This document shows positions 1 to 10,908 of a stretch of DNA of 64,000 nucleotides, piece after piece (the stretch's first letter is position 1; each line of letters starts with the position of its first letter). Where the stretch lies: positions 91,889 through 155,888 of the forward strand of contig CANJLB010000002.1 in assembly GCA_947475065.1 (NCBI GenBank), in the 5' to 3' direction. Under the pieces are notes generated by a model, which did not search any database, was not told the DNA's origin, and saw only the letters and a list, made by a program, of their open reading frames with translations. The DNA is from Opitutia bacterium (GTDB lineage: Bacteria > Verrucomicrobiota > Verrucomicrobiia > Opitutales > Opitutaceae). A program made the position numbers and the translations under genes.

Positions 1-472
1 TGGCCGTAAGCCGCGCGAGGATGCGCACGACATTGCCATCCACACACGCCACCCGCGCGCCAAAGGAGATGCTCGTGACCGCCGCGGCCGTATAAGGCCC
101 CACGCCCGGCAACTCGCGCCACTCCTCCGGCGTACGCGGTATTTCCGGGCGGGCCACGATTGCCCGGGCGAGCCGGTGGAGGTTGCGCGCGCGGGAGTAG
201 TAGCCGAGGCCCTCCCAGAGCTTGAGCACACGCGCCTCGGGCGCAGCGGCGAGTGCGTTGAAATCGGGCAGCTCCACCAGCCAGCGGGCAAGGTATGGGA
301 GGACGGTTTTGACCTGGGTTTGCTGGAGCATGAACTCGCTCACGACCGTCTGGTAGAGTGACGGCGCCACGCGCCAGGGCAGCGGCCGGGCGTGCGCGCG
401 ATACCACCCGAGCAGCGCACGCTGGAAGCCGACGCGGTGGGCGGAAAGGATGGCAGCAGCCGATTTGGGCAC
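1..472 (-). CDS. mutY: A/G-specific adenine glycosylase MutY, partial (3' end beyond the left edge)
   Basis: Base-excision repair glycosylase that removes adenine mispaired with 8-oxoguanine. The visible part is the N-terminal ~157 residues of the HhH-GPD core. Seen: a PWR motif near residue 32, the SEFMLQQTQV motif holding the catalytic Glu (about residue 46), a YYSRARNL motif, the helix-hairpin-helix LPGVGPYTA, and DGNV with the catalytic Asp. The Fe-S cluster region and the NUDIX-like C-terminal domain lie outside the window. The start is uncertain: the frame stays open upstream and I chose GTG at 472 because homology-like sequence begins shortly after it. The gene diverges from rnhC. Family assignment is very secure; the start codon is not. 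Confidence 0.9.
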   Translation of the reverse strand, partial: MPKSAAAILSAHRVGFQRALLGWYRAHARPLPWRVAPSLYQTVVSEFMLQQTQVKTVLPYLARWLVELPDFNALAAAPEARVLKLWEGLGYYSRARNLHRLARAIVARPEIPRTPEEWRELPGVGPYTAAAVTSISFGARVACVDGNVVRILARLTA

Positions 473-682
473 GGGCGATTGGCCGCTCCGGCTCCATCGA
501 GCGCAACCAAAATAGCCGCGAAACGGCGTGCCTTCGCGGCACATGTCCGCGATGAGCGTGAGCTGACCCGACATCGCCGGCCTGAGCCGCAAAGTGATGC
601 CGCCGGCGCAAGACAAATGCCCGCCGGCACCGGTATTTTCTGCTTTGCGCTTCCGGCGTCTTTTTGCGGCCATCTTCCGGTC

Positions 683-1690
683 ATGCCCAAGCCGCCCGCG
701 AAAGAAGAGGCCCCCAAGAAGCTCGCGTCCTACACCGCGAAGCTCGACGACGCCCAGATGCAGAAGCTCCGCGCCATCTGCGAGACTCGCGGCTGGATGC
801 CGTTCGAGGTCGCCTATGCGCGCTTCGCGTTCAAGGCCGACCACCTCAAGGTCAACGTCACCGCTTACGAAAGCGGCAAAGTCGTCATCGCCGGCAAGGG
901 CACCGGGGAATTTGTCACGATGACGCTCGAGCCCGATGTGACCGGCGCACCCAAGCTCGGCTACGACGAGGTGCTGCACCCCGACTGGTTCGAGGCGCAC
1001 GCCGGCCTCGACGAAAGCGGCAAGGGCGATTTTTTCGGCCCGGTCGTGGCCGCGACCGTCATCGCGCAGCCCACCATGATCGCGGCGTGGCGCGAGGCCG
1101 GCGTGCAGGACTCCAAAAAGATCGCCGAAAGCCAGATCATCAGGCTCGACGGGGTCATCCGCGCCACCCATGGCGCGGTGGTGAAAACCTGCCTCTGCGG
1201 GATGCCAAAATACAACGAGCTGATGTCGCGCCCGCACGCCAACCTCAACCGCCTGCTCGCCTGGCAGCACGCGACGGCGCTGGAGCAGGCGCTCGCCGAG
1301 AAACGCGTGCCATGGGGCCTGCTCGACCAGTTCACCAAACAGCCGCTCGTGCAACGCGAGCTGGCAAAGAAGGGTGTGAAGGACTTCGACCTGCGGATGC
1401 GGACCAAGGCGGAAGAAGATCCCGTGGTCGCGGCGGCGTCGGTCGTGGCGCGCGCCGAGTTTGTCCGGCAGATGCACACGCTTTCGAAAAAGTTCGGCGC
1501 CAAGCTCCAGAAAGGCGCGGGCCCGCTGGTCAAACAGCAGGCGCACGAGATCATCCAAAGATTTGGTGCGCGGGCGCTCGGCGAGTTTGCCAAGCTGCAC
1601 TTCCGCACCGCCTACGAGGTCGTCAAGGCCGCCGGCAAGCTGGAAGAACTGCCGCTGCCGGAACCGAAGGAGAAATTCGGCTGGGATTAA
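683..1690 (+). CDS. rnhC: Ribonuclease HIII
   Basis: Endoribonuclease that cuts the RNA strand of RNA:DNA hybrids, removing R-loops and primer RNA. The predicted 335-residue protein has an N-terminal TBP-like substrate-binding domain (about residues 12-95) and a C-terminal RNase H fold starting with DESGKGDFFGP (D110, E111), the type 2 active-site signature. Later acidic positions sit in LLDQF and EEDPVVAAASVVAR. The long N-terminal extension and the length fit HIII rather than HII. The frame is open far upstream (to about 392), but that stretch overlaps mutY and is not protein-like, so ATG 683 is preferred. The stop is followed within a few bases by a short tandem repeat. Confidence 0.93.
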   Translation: MPKPPAKEEAPKKLASYTAKLDDAQMQKLRAICETRGWMPFEVAYARFAFKADHLKVNVTAYESGKVVIAGKGTGEFVTMTLEPDVTGAPKLGYDEVLHPDWFEAHAGLDESGKGDFFGPVVAATVIAQPTMIAAWREAGVQDSKKIAESQIIRLDGVIRATHGAVVKTCLCGMPKYNELMSRPHANLNRLLAWQHATALEQALAEKRVPWGLLDQFTKQPLVQRELAKKGVKDFDLRMRTKAEEDPVVAAASVVARAEFVRQMHTLSKKFGAKLQKGAGPLVKQQAHEIIQRFGARALGEFAKLHFRTAYEVVKAAGKLEELPLPEPKEKFGWD

Positions 1691-1696
1691 AATAAA

Positions 1697-1726
1697 ACGC
1701 GAATGGACACGAATGAACGCGAATAA
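1697..1726 (+). repeat. Three degenerate 10-bp units of the ACGCGAATGA family
   Basis: Three tandem decamers, roughly acgcgaatgg, acacgaatga, acgcgaataa, begin six bases after the rnhC stop codon. Variants of the same decamer recur near 25.6, 25.76, 29.35, 31.84 and 33.14 kb in both orientations. The sequence is directly visible; the meaning is not known from this window. Confidence 0.75.
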
Positions 1727-1854
1727 CAGCACCAAGCTGGGCCTCCGTTCCCTTCGTTATCTTCTTTTCAAAAAGCCTGATTTGAAAGGCCGTCAGCACG
1801 AGTGGGCATTATCAGGACGTACCGTCGGCATGGCCCTGCGCTCTGCCGCAGGCC

Positions 1855-1891
1855 AAAAGCAAAGCCCCGCGGCTCGGATGAGCGGCGGGGC
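1855..1891 (-). terminator. Probable rho-independent terminator of rpsT
   Basis: Read on the minus strand just downstream of rpsT, GCCCCGC (1885-1891) pairs with GCGGGGC (1864-1870) around a 14-base loop and is followed by TTTGCTTTT. The stem is perfect over 7 bp, but the U-tract is interrupted, so strength is uncertain. Confidence 0.6.
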
Positions 1892-1920
1892 GGAAAGCAA
1901 GGACTGACGCGAGATGGCGC

Positions 1921-2181
1921 TTACTTGGCGAAGACGGCCTTGGCGACGTGCGCGGTGGCGCGGCTGGCGGCGTTCTTGTGGACGACGCCGGACTTCACGG
2001 CCTTGCCCATCGCGGAGGCATAGGCGCTCCCGGCGGTCTTGGCCGCAGCGGCGTCTTTCGCGACAACGGCGGCCTCGAATTTCTTGTGGAGCGACTTCAA
2101 GCGCGTCTTGACGCCCTTGTTACGGGCGGAGAGACGGACGGCTTTGCGGGCAGCTTTGATTGCGGATTTGGTGTTGGCCAT
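1921..2181 (-). CDS. rpsT: 30S ribosomal protein S20
   Basis: Small-subunit ribosomal protein that binds 16S rRNA. The 86-residue protein starts MANTKSAIKAARKAVR, the typical S20 N-terminus, is rich in Lys and Ala, and is predicted to be almost entirely helical. Its length matches the family. It is transcribed alone and ends in a likely intrinsic terminator. The RNase P RNA gene lies upstream on the same strand, so both could share or follow one another in transcription. Confidence 0.96.
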   Translation of the reverse strand: MANTKSAIKAARKAVRLSARNKGVKTRLKSLHKKFEAAVVAKDAAAAKTAGSAYASAMGKAVKSGVVHKNAASRATAHVAKAVFAK

Positions 2182-2314
2182 GATAGGTGCGGAAACAGGT
2201 GAACGCCCAAGGACTCAGCCGCGCCCCGGCGAGTCAAGGGCGAATTCGCCCTCCCAGACTGCTGAAGGCGGACCATCCGGTCCACACCCCCACGTCTTGA
2301 CGAGGTTAAAGATT

Positions 2315-2770
2315 CTTGGTTTCGGGGCCGGTAAGCCGGATTCTGTTCTGCGCCTTGCGGCGCTTCGGCCGTCATTTCTCTCAACGTCCTTGCGGACGAG
2401 TTCCGCGTCGCTCCGCTTGCGCGGAGCGACACAGAATGCGGCATACCCGTGACTATAGGACGAGCCGCCCAGTCACCTATTTTGCCTTGCACCAGACGGG
2501 GTTTGCCGTGCCGCCGACGTCGCCGTCGGCGCGGTGGGCTCTTACCCCACCTTTTCACCATCACCACGCGGTTGCCCGCGAGGCTGTCTGTTTTCTGTGG
2601 CACTGTCCGTCGCCGCGCCTTGAAACGCGGCGCCTGCGCTCGCCTTGCGGCTGGCGCAGCGTCCTGCCCTGCGGTGTCCGGACTTTCCTCTCCGAGGATT
2701 CAACGGGCGCGGCATTACCCGCACCTTGGGATCAAAGAACTCGGAGCGACGGCCAGGCCCCGAAACCAAG
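2315..2770 (-). ncRNA. rnpB: RNase P catalytic RNA (bacterial type A-like)
   Basis: RNA subunit of RNase P, which removes the 5' leader of precursor tRNAs. On the minus strand the conserved 5' element GAGGAAAGTCCGGAC is present (near 2680-2695), as are GGTGGGGTAAGAGCCCAC, the region with GGCAAACCCC that reads GTCTGGTG beyond it, and the 3' element ACAGAATCCGGCTTA (about 2331-2345). The ends are defined by a perfect 15-bp P1 helix: GGCCCCGAAACCAAG (plus-strand 2756-2770) against CTTGGTTTCGGGGCC (2315-2329). Total about 456 nt, a little longer than usual, with G+C-rich extra hairpins. Open frames across this interval are shadows of the RNA gene. Confidence 0.93.
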
Positions 2771-2874
2771 GGGGACAAGGTGCGGCGCGCGCGCCGCGTG
2801 GGCAAGCGCGGAATGAATTCAATGCCAAGGCGCGAGGGGCAAAGCCGCCAAGCCAGTTGCGGAAACCTCCCCCT

Positions 2875-3582
2875 TCACACCGCCTCCCACCAGACGATGC
2901 GGCCGCATTGGTCGCAGGTGGCGAGCTTGTCGCCCTTGCGGGCGGCGGAGTCGGCTTCGCCGGAGATCTTCAGGTGGCAGCCACCACACTTGCCGTCATG
3001 GATGACCGCGCACACCGGCTGGGTGCGGGCGGCGACGCGGTCGTAGAGTTTCAGGGCCAATGTGTCGAGCGGCCCGCGCGCTCCGGCTACCGCCGCCTGC
3101 GCGGCGGTCAACTCGGCCCGGAGGGAGGTGTCGCGTTCGCGCAAGGCACGGATGCGCGCCTCCTGGCCGGCGATGTTGCCCTTCATCAGGGCCTCGGCGG
3201 AGGCAAATTTCTCCTTGGCCTTGTCAATGGCGAACATCACCTCCAGCTCCTGCCCCTCGAACTCACCGATAGCCTGCTCGGTGGTCTCGATCTCGTGGCC
3301 GAGCGCCTGATATTCGTCGTTCTTCTTCACCTGTGACTGCTGGGTGCGGTATTTGGCAAGCTTGGCCTCGGCGGCGCCGATGTCGTTCTCGAGCGATTTC
3401 CTTTTCACCTCCAGCGCCAGCAGCTCGGCCCTGGCGGTTTCGATGGCCGTCTTCTCGGTGGCAATTTTCTTTTCGACGGCAGCAGTTTCTGCCGGCACCG
3501 ACGCAATCTGCGCCTCCAGGCTGAGCCGCCGCTGGTCGCGGTCTTGGAGGATGAGCAGGTTATCAAGGGCGGGGTGGCGCAT
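2875..3582 (-). CDS. Coiled-coil protein with C-terminal C4 zinc ribbon (FlgZ/CdsZ-like)
   Basis: The protein of about 235 residues is a long coiled coil (roughly residues 10-175, rich in Glu, Ala, Lys) followed by a zinc ribbon with C199-x2-C202 and C223-x2-C226. This is the layout of the widespread C4-type zinc ribbon family (DUF164) that includes Helicobacter HP0958/FlgZ and chlamydial CdsZ. Relatives have been linked to secretion or flagellar assembly and nucleic-acid binding; the role here is unknown and no secretion genes are nearby. Start: the frame is open to 3681, but that extension is Gly/Pro-rich, so ATG 3582 is chosen. Confidence 0.8.
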   Translation of the reverse strand: MRHPALDNLLILQDRDQRRLSLEAQIASVPAETAAVEKKIATEKTAIETARAELLALEVKRKSLENDIGAAEAKLAKYRTQQSQVKKNDEYQALGHEIETTEQAIGEFEGQELEVMFAIDKAKEKFASAEALMKGNIAGQEARIRALRERDTSLRAELTAAQAAVAGARGPLDTLALKLYDRVAARTQPVCAVIHDGKCGGCHLKISGEADSAARKGDKLATCDQCGRIVWWEAV

Positions 3583-3764
3583 GGTGCGTTCGTTGATGCC
3601 GCCGCCACCACCAAATGCAACACCGGCCTCACAGCCGGGCGGTGCCACGTGGGGACCCCCGAAAACGACCGGCGAGGGCACATTACCCGCCCCGGTTTTC
3701 GCAAGCGAAACTTTCGCGTTTTTCGACGAAAAAAGTGGTTGTTCGACGCCACCTTTTACGATGA

Positions 3765-6335
<2,571 letters not shown>

Positions 6336-6365
6336 GTAGCGAGTAGTGCGTAGCGAGCAGCGAGC
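6336..6365 (+). repeat. Left heptamer array, GTAGCGA-type, plus orientation
   Basis: Four tandem heptamers (GTAGCGA, GTAGTGC, GTAGCGA, GCAGCGA) plus GC fill the gap between the gyrB stop codon (6333-6335) and the ATG of the four-helix-bundle gene at 6366. There is no other spacer sequence. The same heptamer appears in inverted orientation on the far side of the gene. Confidence 0.85.
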
Positions 6366-6731
6366 ATGGCAAACAAATCACAATCATTCCGGGACGTTCT
6401 CGTGTGGCAGAAGGCACACGCCTTCACGCTAGCGCTTTATCGCGCCACCGAGGCGTTTCCCAAGCACGAACTCTTTGCGCTCACCTCACAGATGCGCCGC
6501 GCCGCAGCCAGCCTCCCCTCGAATTTCGTTGAGGGCTTTCGCAAGCGCACCACACCCGACAAGCTCCGTTTCTACAATATCTCCCAAGGCTCCGCCGACG
6601 AATGCCTCTACCAGCTCATCCTTGCCCACGACCTACGCTACGTTGACACGACCACGCTCCAAGCTGATCTCGAAGAAGTCTCCCGGCTCCTCCAAGGCTA
6701 CATCAACGGCCTAGAGCGCAGCGCCTCCTGA
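6366..6731 (+). CDS. Four-helix-bundle protein (S23/IVP family, Avd-like)
   Basis: A 121-residue protein of the four-helix-bundle family first known from 23S rRNA intervening sequences. Diagnostic stretches are FRDVLVWQKAH at the N-terminus, FPKHELFALTSQMRRAAAS, NFVEGFRKRT, NISQGSADECLYQLILAHD and the final helix EEVSRLLQGYINGL. The Avd accessory protein of diversity-generating retroelements has the same fold. Avd binds nucleic acid and a reverse transcriptase, but no reverse transcriptase or template/variable repeat pair is visible here. The gene sits between gyrB and gyrA, and both its start and its stop codon abut heptamer arrays in inverted orientation. It may be a mobile or domesticated unit. 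Family secure; function unknown. Confidence 0.9.
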   Translation: MANKSQSFRDVLVWQKAHAFTLALYRATEAFPKHELFALTSQMRRAAASLPSNFVEGFRKRTTPDKLRFYNISQGSADECLYQLILAHDLRYVDTTTLQADLEEVSRLLQGYINGLERSAS

Positions 6732-6763
6732 CTACTCGCTACCCGCTACTCACTGCTCGCTAC
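6732..6763 (-). repeat. Right heptamer array, GTAGCGA-type, inverted
   Basis: Read on the minus strand from 6763: GTAGCGA, GCAGTGA, GTAGCGG, GTAGCGA, GTAG. The array starts one base after the four-helix-bundle stop codon (6729-6731) and ends nine bases before the gyrA ATG, so the gyrA leader consists almost entirely of repeat. It is the inverted partner of the array at 6336-6365. Confidence 0.85.
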
Positions 6764-6772
6764 TTTTCCCGA

Positions 6773-9274
6773 ATGTACACCGGTTCCGAAAAACTCTCCT
6801 CGGCCAACATCACCGACATCATGCAGACAGCCTACATCGAGTATTCGATGTCGGTCATCATCTCGCGTGCGCTGCCGGATGCACGCGACGGCCTCAAGCC
6901 CGTCCAGCGCCGCATCCTTTACGCGATGCTCCGGGAGGGGCTGCTGCACAACCGGCCGTTTGACAAGTGCGCCGGTGTCGTGGGCGAGGTGCTCAAAAAT
7001 TACCATCCGCACGGCGACTCCTCCGTCTATGACACGCTGGTCCGCATGGCCCAACCTTGGGTGATGCGCTACCCGCTGATTGACCCGCAGGGCAATTTCG
7101 GCTCGGTGGATGGCGACCCTCCTGCCGCCTATCGCTATACTGAGGCCCGCCTCAACGCCATCGCCGAGGACCTGCTGAAGGACATTGATGAGGACACCGT
7201 TGATTTCGTCCCCAACTACAAGGAGTCCACCACCGAGCCGACGGTCCTCCCGGCCGGGCTGCCGAACCTCCTGATGAACGGCTCGACCGGCATCGCCGTC
7301 GGCATGACGACGAACATCCCGCCACACAATCTCGACGAGATCATCGCCGCCACGTTTGCCATCATCGACAACCCGCGCATCTCCGTGGACGAGCTGTGTG
7401 AAATTGTGCGCGGGCCCGACTTTCCAACGGGCGGCGTCATTTCCGGCCGCGAGGGCATCCTCAGCTATCTGAAAACCGGCAAGGGCATCGTCCGCACGCG
7501 CGGCAAGGCCCACACGGAGGAACTCAAGGGCGGAATGGAGCAGATCGTCATCACGGAGATCCCTTACAACGTCAACCGCAACACCCTCGTCCTCCGTATC
7601 GCCGAGCTCGTCGGCGAAAAGCAGATTGACGGTATTCGCGACCTCCGGGACGAGTCCGACGAAAACACCCGCATCGTCATCGAGCTGAAGCGCGGGGAGC
7701 AGGCCAAGGTCGTCATCAACCAGCTTTTTCAAAAAACCGCCCTCGAGTCCTCCTTCGGGGTCACCCTGCTCGCCCTCGACAAAAAACGGCCGAAGCAGAT
7801 GAACATCAAGGAGCTCATCGAGTGCTACATCGAGCACCGCCGCGATGTCGTCACGCGCCGCACCAAGTTTCGCCTCAAGGAAGCCGAGGACCGCGCCCAT
7901 ATCCTCGAAGGCTACATCATCGCCCTCGATAATCTCGACGACTTCGTCAAAATCATCCGGGCCTCCTCCAACAAGGAGGAAGCCAAGCAGCGTCTGATGG
8001 CCAAGTATCCGCTCAGCGAGCGGCAGACCGACGCCATCCTCGAGCTGCGGCTCTACCAGCTCACCGGCCTCGAGCGCGGCAAGATCGAGACAGAATACAT
8101 GGAGCTGGAAAAGCTCATCCTCGAACTGCGCGAGATCCTCGCCTCGGAGGCCAAGCTCATGGCCCTGATCAAAAGCGAGCTCGCCGCGATGAAGGCGAAA
8201 TACACCTCGCCGCGCCGCACCGTGATCGAGGCCGCCGCCGGCGACTTCCGCATGGAAGACGTGATCCCCAATGAGGGCTGTGTCATCACGGTCTCCCATC
8301 TAGGCTTCATCAAACGGACCCGCGTCGCCGACTACCGTTCGCAGAAACGCGGCGGCAAGGGCGTCATCGGCGCGGAGACCTACGACGAGGATTTCGTCGA
8401 GCATCTGTTCACGGCGAGCACGCACGACTACATCCTCTTTCTCACGAGCATCGGCCAATGCCATGCGAAAAAGGCCTACGATGTGCCCGAAGGGACCCGC
8501 ACCTCGAAAGGGAAGTCGGTGTCATCCTTCCTCCGCCTCGCCGAAGGCGAAAAGATCGCCGCGATGCTCTGCGTGAAGGATTTCGCGCCCGACCGCTATC
8601 TCGTCATGGCGACGCAACGCGGTGTCATCAAGAAGAGCGCCCTCTCCGACTACGCAAACTGCACGCGCGACGGCGGCCTCATCGGCATCAACCTCGCCGA
8701 GGGTGACCGGGTCATCGGCACCGTGCTCACCACCGGCAGCGACGAGATCATCCTTGTCTCGCACCAGGGCCTCGCCGTCCGCTTCCGCGAACGCGACCCC
8801 GAGACCAACGAGGAGCTGTTCCGTGACACCGGCCGCGCCACTGGCGGCGTGACAGGCATGAGATTCAAGCTGGCAAGCGACCACCTCGACGTCATTGAGG
8901 TGGTGGACCACACGGCGAAATTTCTCGTCGCCAGCGAAGCCGGCCTTGGCGTGCGCACCCGTTTCGAAGACTACCGCCTCATCAACCGCGGCGGCAGCGG
9001 GGTTTGGGCGATTGACCTCCCGGAGGACGGCTCGGTGAAGCTCGCCGGCGCGCTCAGTGTGAAGGACAGCGACGAGATCATGCTCCTCACCGCCAAGGGC
9101 CAGAGCGTGCGCTGCCCAGTGAACACCATCCGAGAAGTCAACCGCGGCGGCAAGGGCGTGAAGCTCCTGACCCTCGCCGACGGCGACAAGCTCCTGAGCA
9201 TCGCCCGCGTAGTCGAAAGCGCCGAGGAGCTGGAGGCTAACTCCACGCCGCCGATCGAGCCGCCGCCTACCTGA
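6773..9274 (+). CDS. gyrA: DNA gyrase subunit A
   Basis: DNA breakage-reunion subunit of gyrase. The 833-residue protein has the winged-helix/tower region with the catalytic tyrosine Y122 in AAYRYTE, a quinolone-determining region [16 protein letters not shown] with wild-type S83 and D87 (E. coli numbering matches directly), the coiled coil around 360-480, and a C-terminal six-blade beta-pinwheel. A GyrA box QKRGGKG is present near residue 525, marking true gyrase rather than topoisomerase IV. No Shine-Dalgarno sequence is evident because the leader is a repeat array. The stop overlaps the start of the next reading frame by one base. Confidence 0.97.
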   Translation: MYTGSEKLSSANITDIMQTAYIEYSMSVIISRALPDARDGLKPVQRRILYAMLREGLLHNRPFDKCAGVVGEVLKNYHPHGDSSVYDTLVRMAQPWVMRYPLIDPQGNFGSVDGDPPAAYRYTEARLNAIAEDLLKDIDEDTVDFVPNYKESTTEPTVLPAGLPNLLMNGSTGIAVGMTTNIPPHNLDEIIAATFAIIDNPRISVDELCEIVRGPDFPTGGVISGREGILSYLKTGKGIVRTRGKAHTEELKGGMEQIVITEIPYNVNRNTLVLRIAELVGEKQIDGIRDLRDESDENTRIVIELKRGEQAKVVINQLFQKTALESSFGVTLLALDKKRPKQMNIKELIECYIEHRRDVVTRRTKFRLKEAEDRAHILEGYIIALDNLDDFVKIIRASSNKEEAKQRLMAKYPLSERQTDAILELRLYQLTGLERGKIETEYMELEKLILELREILASEAKLMALIKSELAAMKAKYTSPRRTVIEAAAGDFRMEDVIPNEGCVITVSHLGFIKRTRVADYRSQKRGGKGVIGAETYDEDFVEHLFTASTHDYILFLTSIGQCHAKKAYDVPEGTRTSKGKSVSSFLRLAEGEKIAAMLCVKDFAPDRYLVMATQRGVIKKSALSDYANCTRDGGLIGINLAEGDRVIGTVLTTGSDEIILVSHQGLAVRFRERDPETNEELFRDTGRATGGVTGMRFKLASDHLDVIEVVDHTAKFLVASEAGLGVRTRFEDYRLINRGGSGVWAIDLPEDGSVKLAGALSVKDSDEIMLLTAKGQSVRCPVNTIREVNRGGKGVKLLTLADGDKLLSIARVVESAEELEANSTPPIEPPPT

Positions 9275-10845
9275 TGCAGGGGAGCAGCCTTGCTGCGCCC
9301 TTTCGGTTTGCAAGGGATACAGCCCGCCGGCATTGCCACAGGCATGAAACGCAGTTCACGTTCAACTTAAACTCCACCACCTCGATTGACAATGGCGGGA
9401 TTGTCACCGGGTCGTTTCTCTACACACTGGATGGCGGCGCCGACCCGGCGAATCTCTATTTCGCCCAAAAAAGCGGCAGCGTGGTTTCCCGGGCCACGGC
9501 GGATGTGAACACCACCGACAGCTTCACCGGTGCGGCCGGAGGCGCACAGCAGATCAGGATCAACACCACCACGACCGGCCAGACCTGGACCAACACGGGC
9601 GACATCTCCGCCCAAAAAGGCGTGCTTTTTGTCGGGGCCGACGACTACACCATTTCGGGCGGCACCTTTGGCAACAGCATCCCCGGCTCAGGCACGCAGA
9701 ACACCCGGGGCATCATCATCGCGACCTGGGGCGCGGGGACGCTGACGATCACCGCCAACGTCACCAACGGCAACGGCAACTCCCAGCTCACCAAGCAGGG
9801 TCCCGGCACATTGATTCTCACCAACGCGAACACCTACCCCAGTGCCACGAACATCAACGGCGGCGTCCTGAGCATCGCCCAGATTGGCAACGGCGGCAAC
9901 AATGCCAGCGGCCTCGGCATCAGCAGCAATGCCGCCACGAACCTCAATTTGGACGGCGGCACCCTGCGCTACACCGGCGCTGCGGCCAGCACCGACCGCT
10001 TGTTCCGGCTCAATGCCGACTCCGGGATTGATGCCTCGGGATCCGGGGCGCTCAACTGGACGAACACAGGGAGATACACGGTCAATTCAGTCGCCGGCCC
10101 CAAGACCCTGACGCTGAAAGGCACCAATACCGGAGCCAACACCCTCGCCGGCCTCCTCTCGGATGAGAACGCGTCCACCGGCCAGACCTCGCTCCTCAAG
10201 TCGGGGAGCGGCACATGGGTTCTGACCAATGCCAACACCTACACCGGCGGCACCACGGTCAGCGCCGGCCTGCTGCTGGCGAACAACACCACCGGCTCGG
10301 CCACCGGCACCGGCACGGTGACGGTCAGCGCTGGCACTTTGGGCGGCACCGGCACCGTCGGCACGGTGGCACTCGCCAGCGGCGGCACCCTTGCCCCTGG
10401 CAATCTCGCCGCCACCGGCACGCTCACGGTTTCCAGTCTGGCGCTTGTCGGCGGAGGCACGATCAACCTGAGCCTCATCCGCGACACCTTGGTCACCGAT
10501 TTTCTTGCAGTGGTCGGAAATTTGGACATCTCGGCCCTCAGCAGCGGTTCGCAGCTGAACCTCACCCTCACCGGGCTGAGCGGCACGTTCGATGCGGAGA
10601 GCAGCCACACCTTCGGATCCGTTGTCACCTTCGCCTCGCTGACCGGAACCTTTGCCACCGACAAATTCAACCTAGACACAAGCGGCTTCGGCCAGGCCTT
10701 TGCCGGCGGCTTTGCACTGGTACAAAATGGAAATGCGCTCGATCTGCAATACAGCCCCATACCCGAGCCTTCCGCCTGCGCCGCCCTCATCGGCGCAGCA
10801 GCCTTGCTCGTCACGATCAGCCGTCGCAAGTCATCCGCAAACTGA
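9274..10845 (+). CDS. PEP-CTERM protein with autotransporter-associated beta-strand repeats, probably 5'-truncated
   Basis: A 523-residue, Thr/Gly/Asn-rich beta-helix protein. It contains several PATR-type repeats (for example LTKQGPGTLILTNANTY and LLKSGSGTWVLTNANTYTGG) and ends with a PEP-CTERM sorting signal: PIPEPSA, a hydrophobic segment, then RRK. Such proteins are exported, processed by an exosortase and attached to the envelope. The N-terminus ([21 protein letters not shown]) is not a signal peptide, so this frame probably lost its true start. An out-of-frame ATG at 9344 opens MKRSS and stops after eight codons. The frame begins on the last base of the gyrA stop, which may be accidental. 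Whether it is expressed is doubtful. Confidence 0.7.
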   Translation: MQGSSLAAPFRFARDTARRHCHRHETQFTFNLNSTTSIDNGGIVTGSFLYTLDGGADPANLYFAQKSGSVVSRATADVNTTDSFTGAAGGAQQIRINTTTTGQTWTNTGDISAQKGVLFVGADDYTISGGTFGNSIPGSGTQNTRGIIIATWGAGTLTITANVTNGNGNSQLTKQGPGTLILTNANTYPSATNINGGVLSIAQIGNGGNNASGLGISSNAATNLNLDGGTLRYTGAAASTDRLFRLNADSGIDASGSGALNWTNTGRYTVNSVAGPKTLTLKGTNTGANTLAGLLSDENASTGQTSLLKSGSGTWVLTNANTYTGGTTVSAGLLLANNTTGSATGTGTVTVSAGTLGGTGTVGTVALASGGTLAPGNLAATGTLTVSSLALVGGGTINLSLIRDTLVTDFLAVVGNLDISALSSGSQLNLTLTGLSGTFDAESSHTFGSVVTFASLTGTFATDKFNLDTSGFGQAFAGGFALVQNGNALDLQYSPIPEPSACAALIGAAALLVTISRRKSSAN

Positions 10846-10908
10846 GCAGGCCTGGATGGCAACCGAGGGACTGCGACACACCCGTCAGTTTTGCTCCGCG
10901 GCGGCCGC

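Noticed and set aside
392..682. N-terminal extension of RNase HIII to 392
   Set aside because: Overlaps the start of mutY on the other strand and has no protein-like character; ATG 683 fits the family.
2316..2816. Several frames of 90-170 codons on both strands at 2.1-2.8 kb
   Set aside because: They overlap the RNase P RNA gene, whose conserved elements and 15-bp terminal helix are clear.
6336..6763. CRISPR array or diversity-generating retroelement around the four-helix-bundle gene
   Set aside because: Heptamers are contiguous, not spaced by unique spacers, and no reverse transcriptase, template repeat or cas gene is present.
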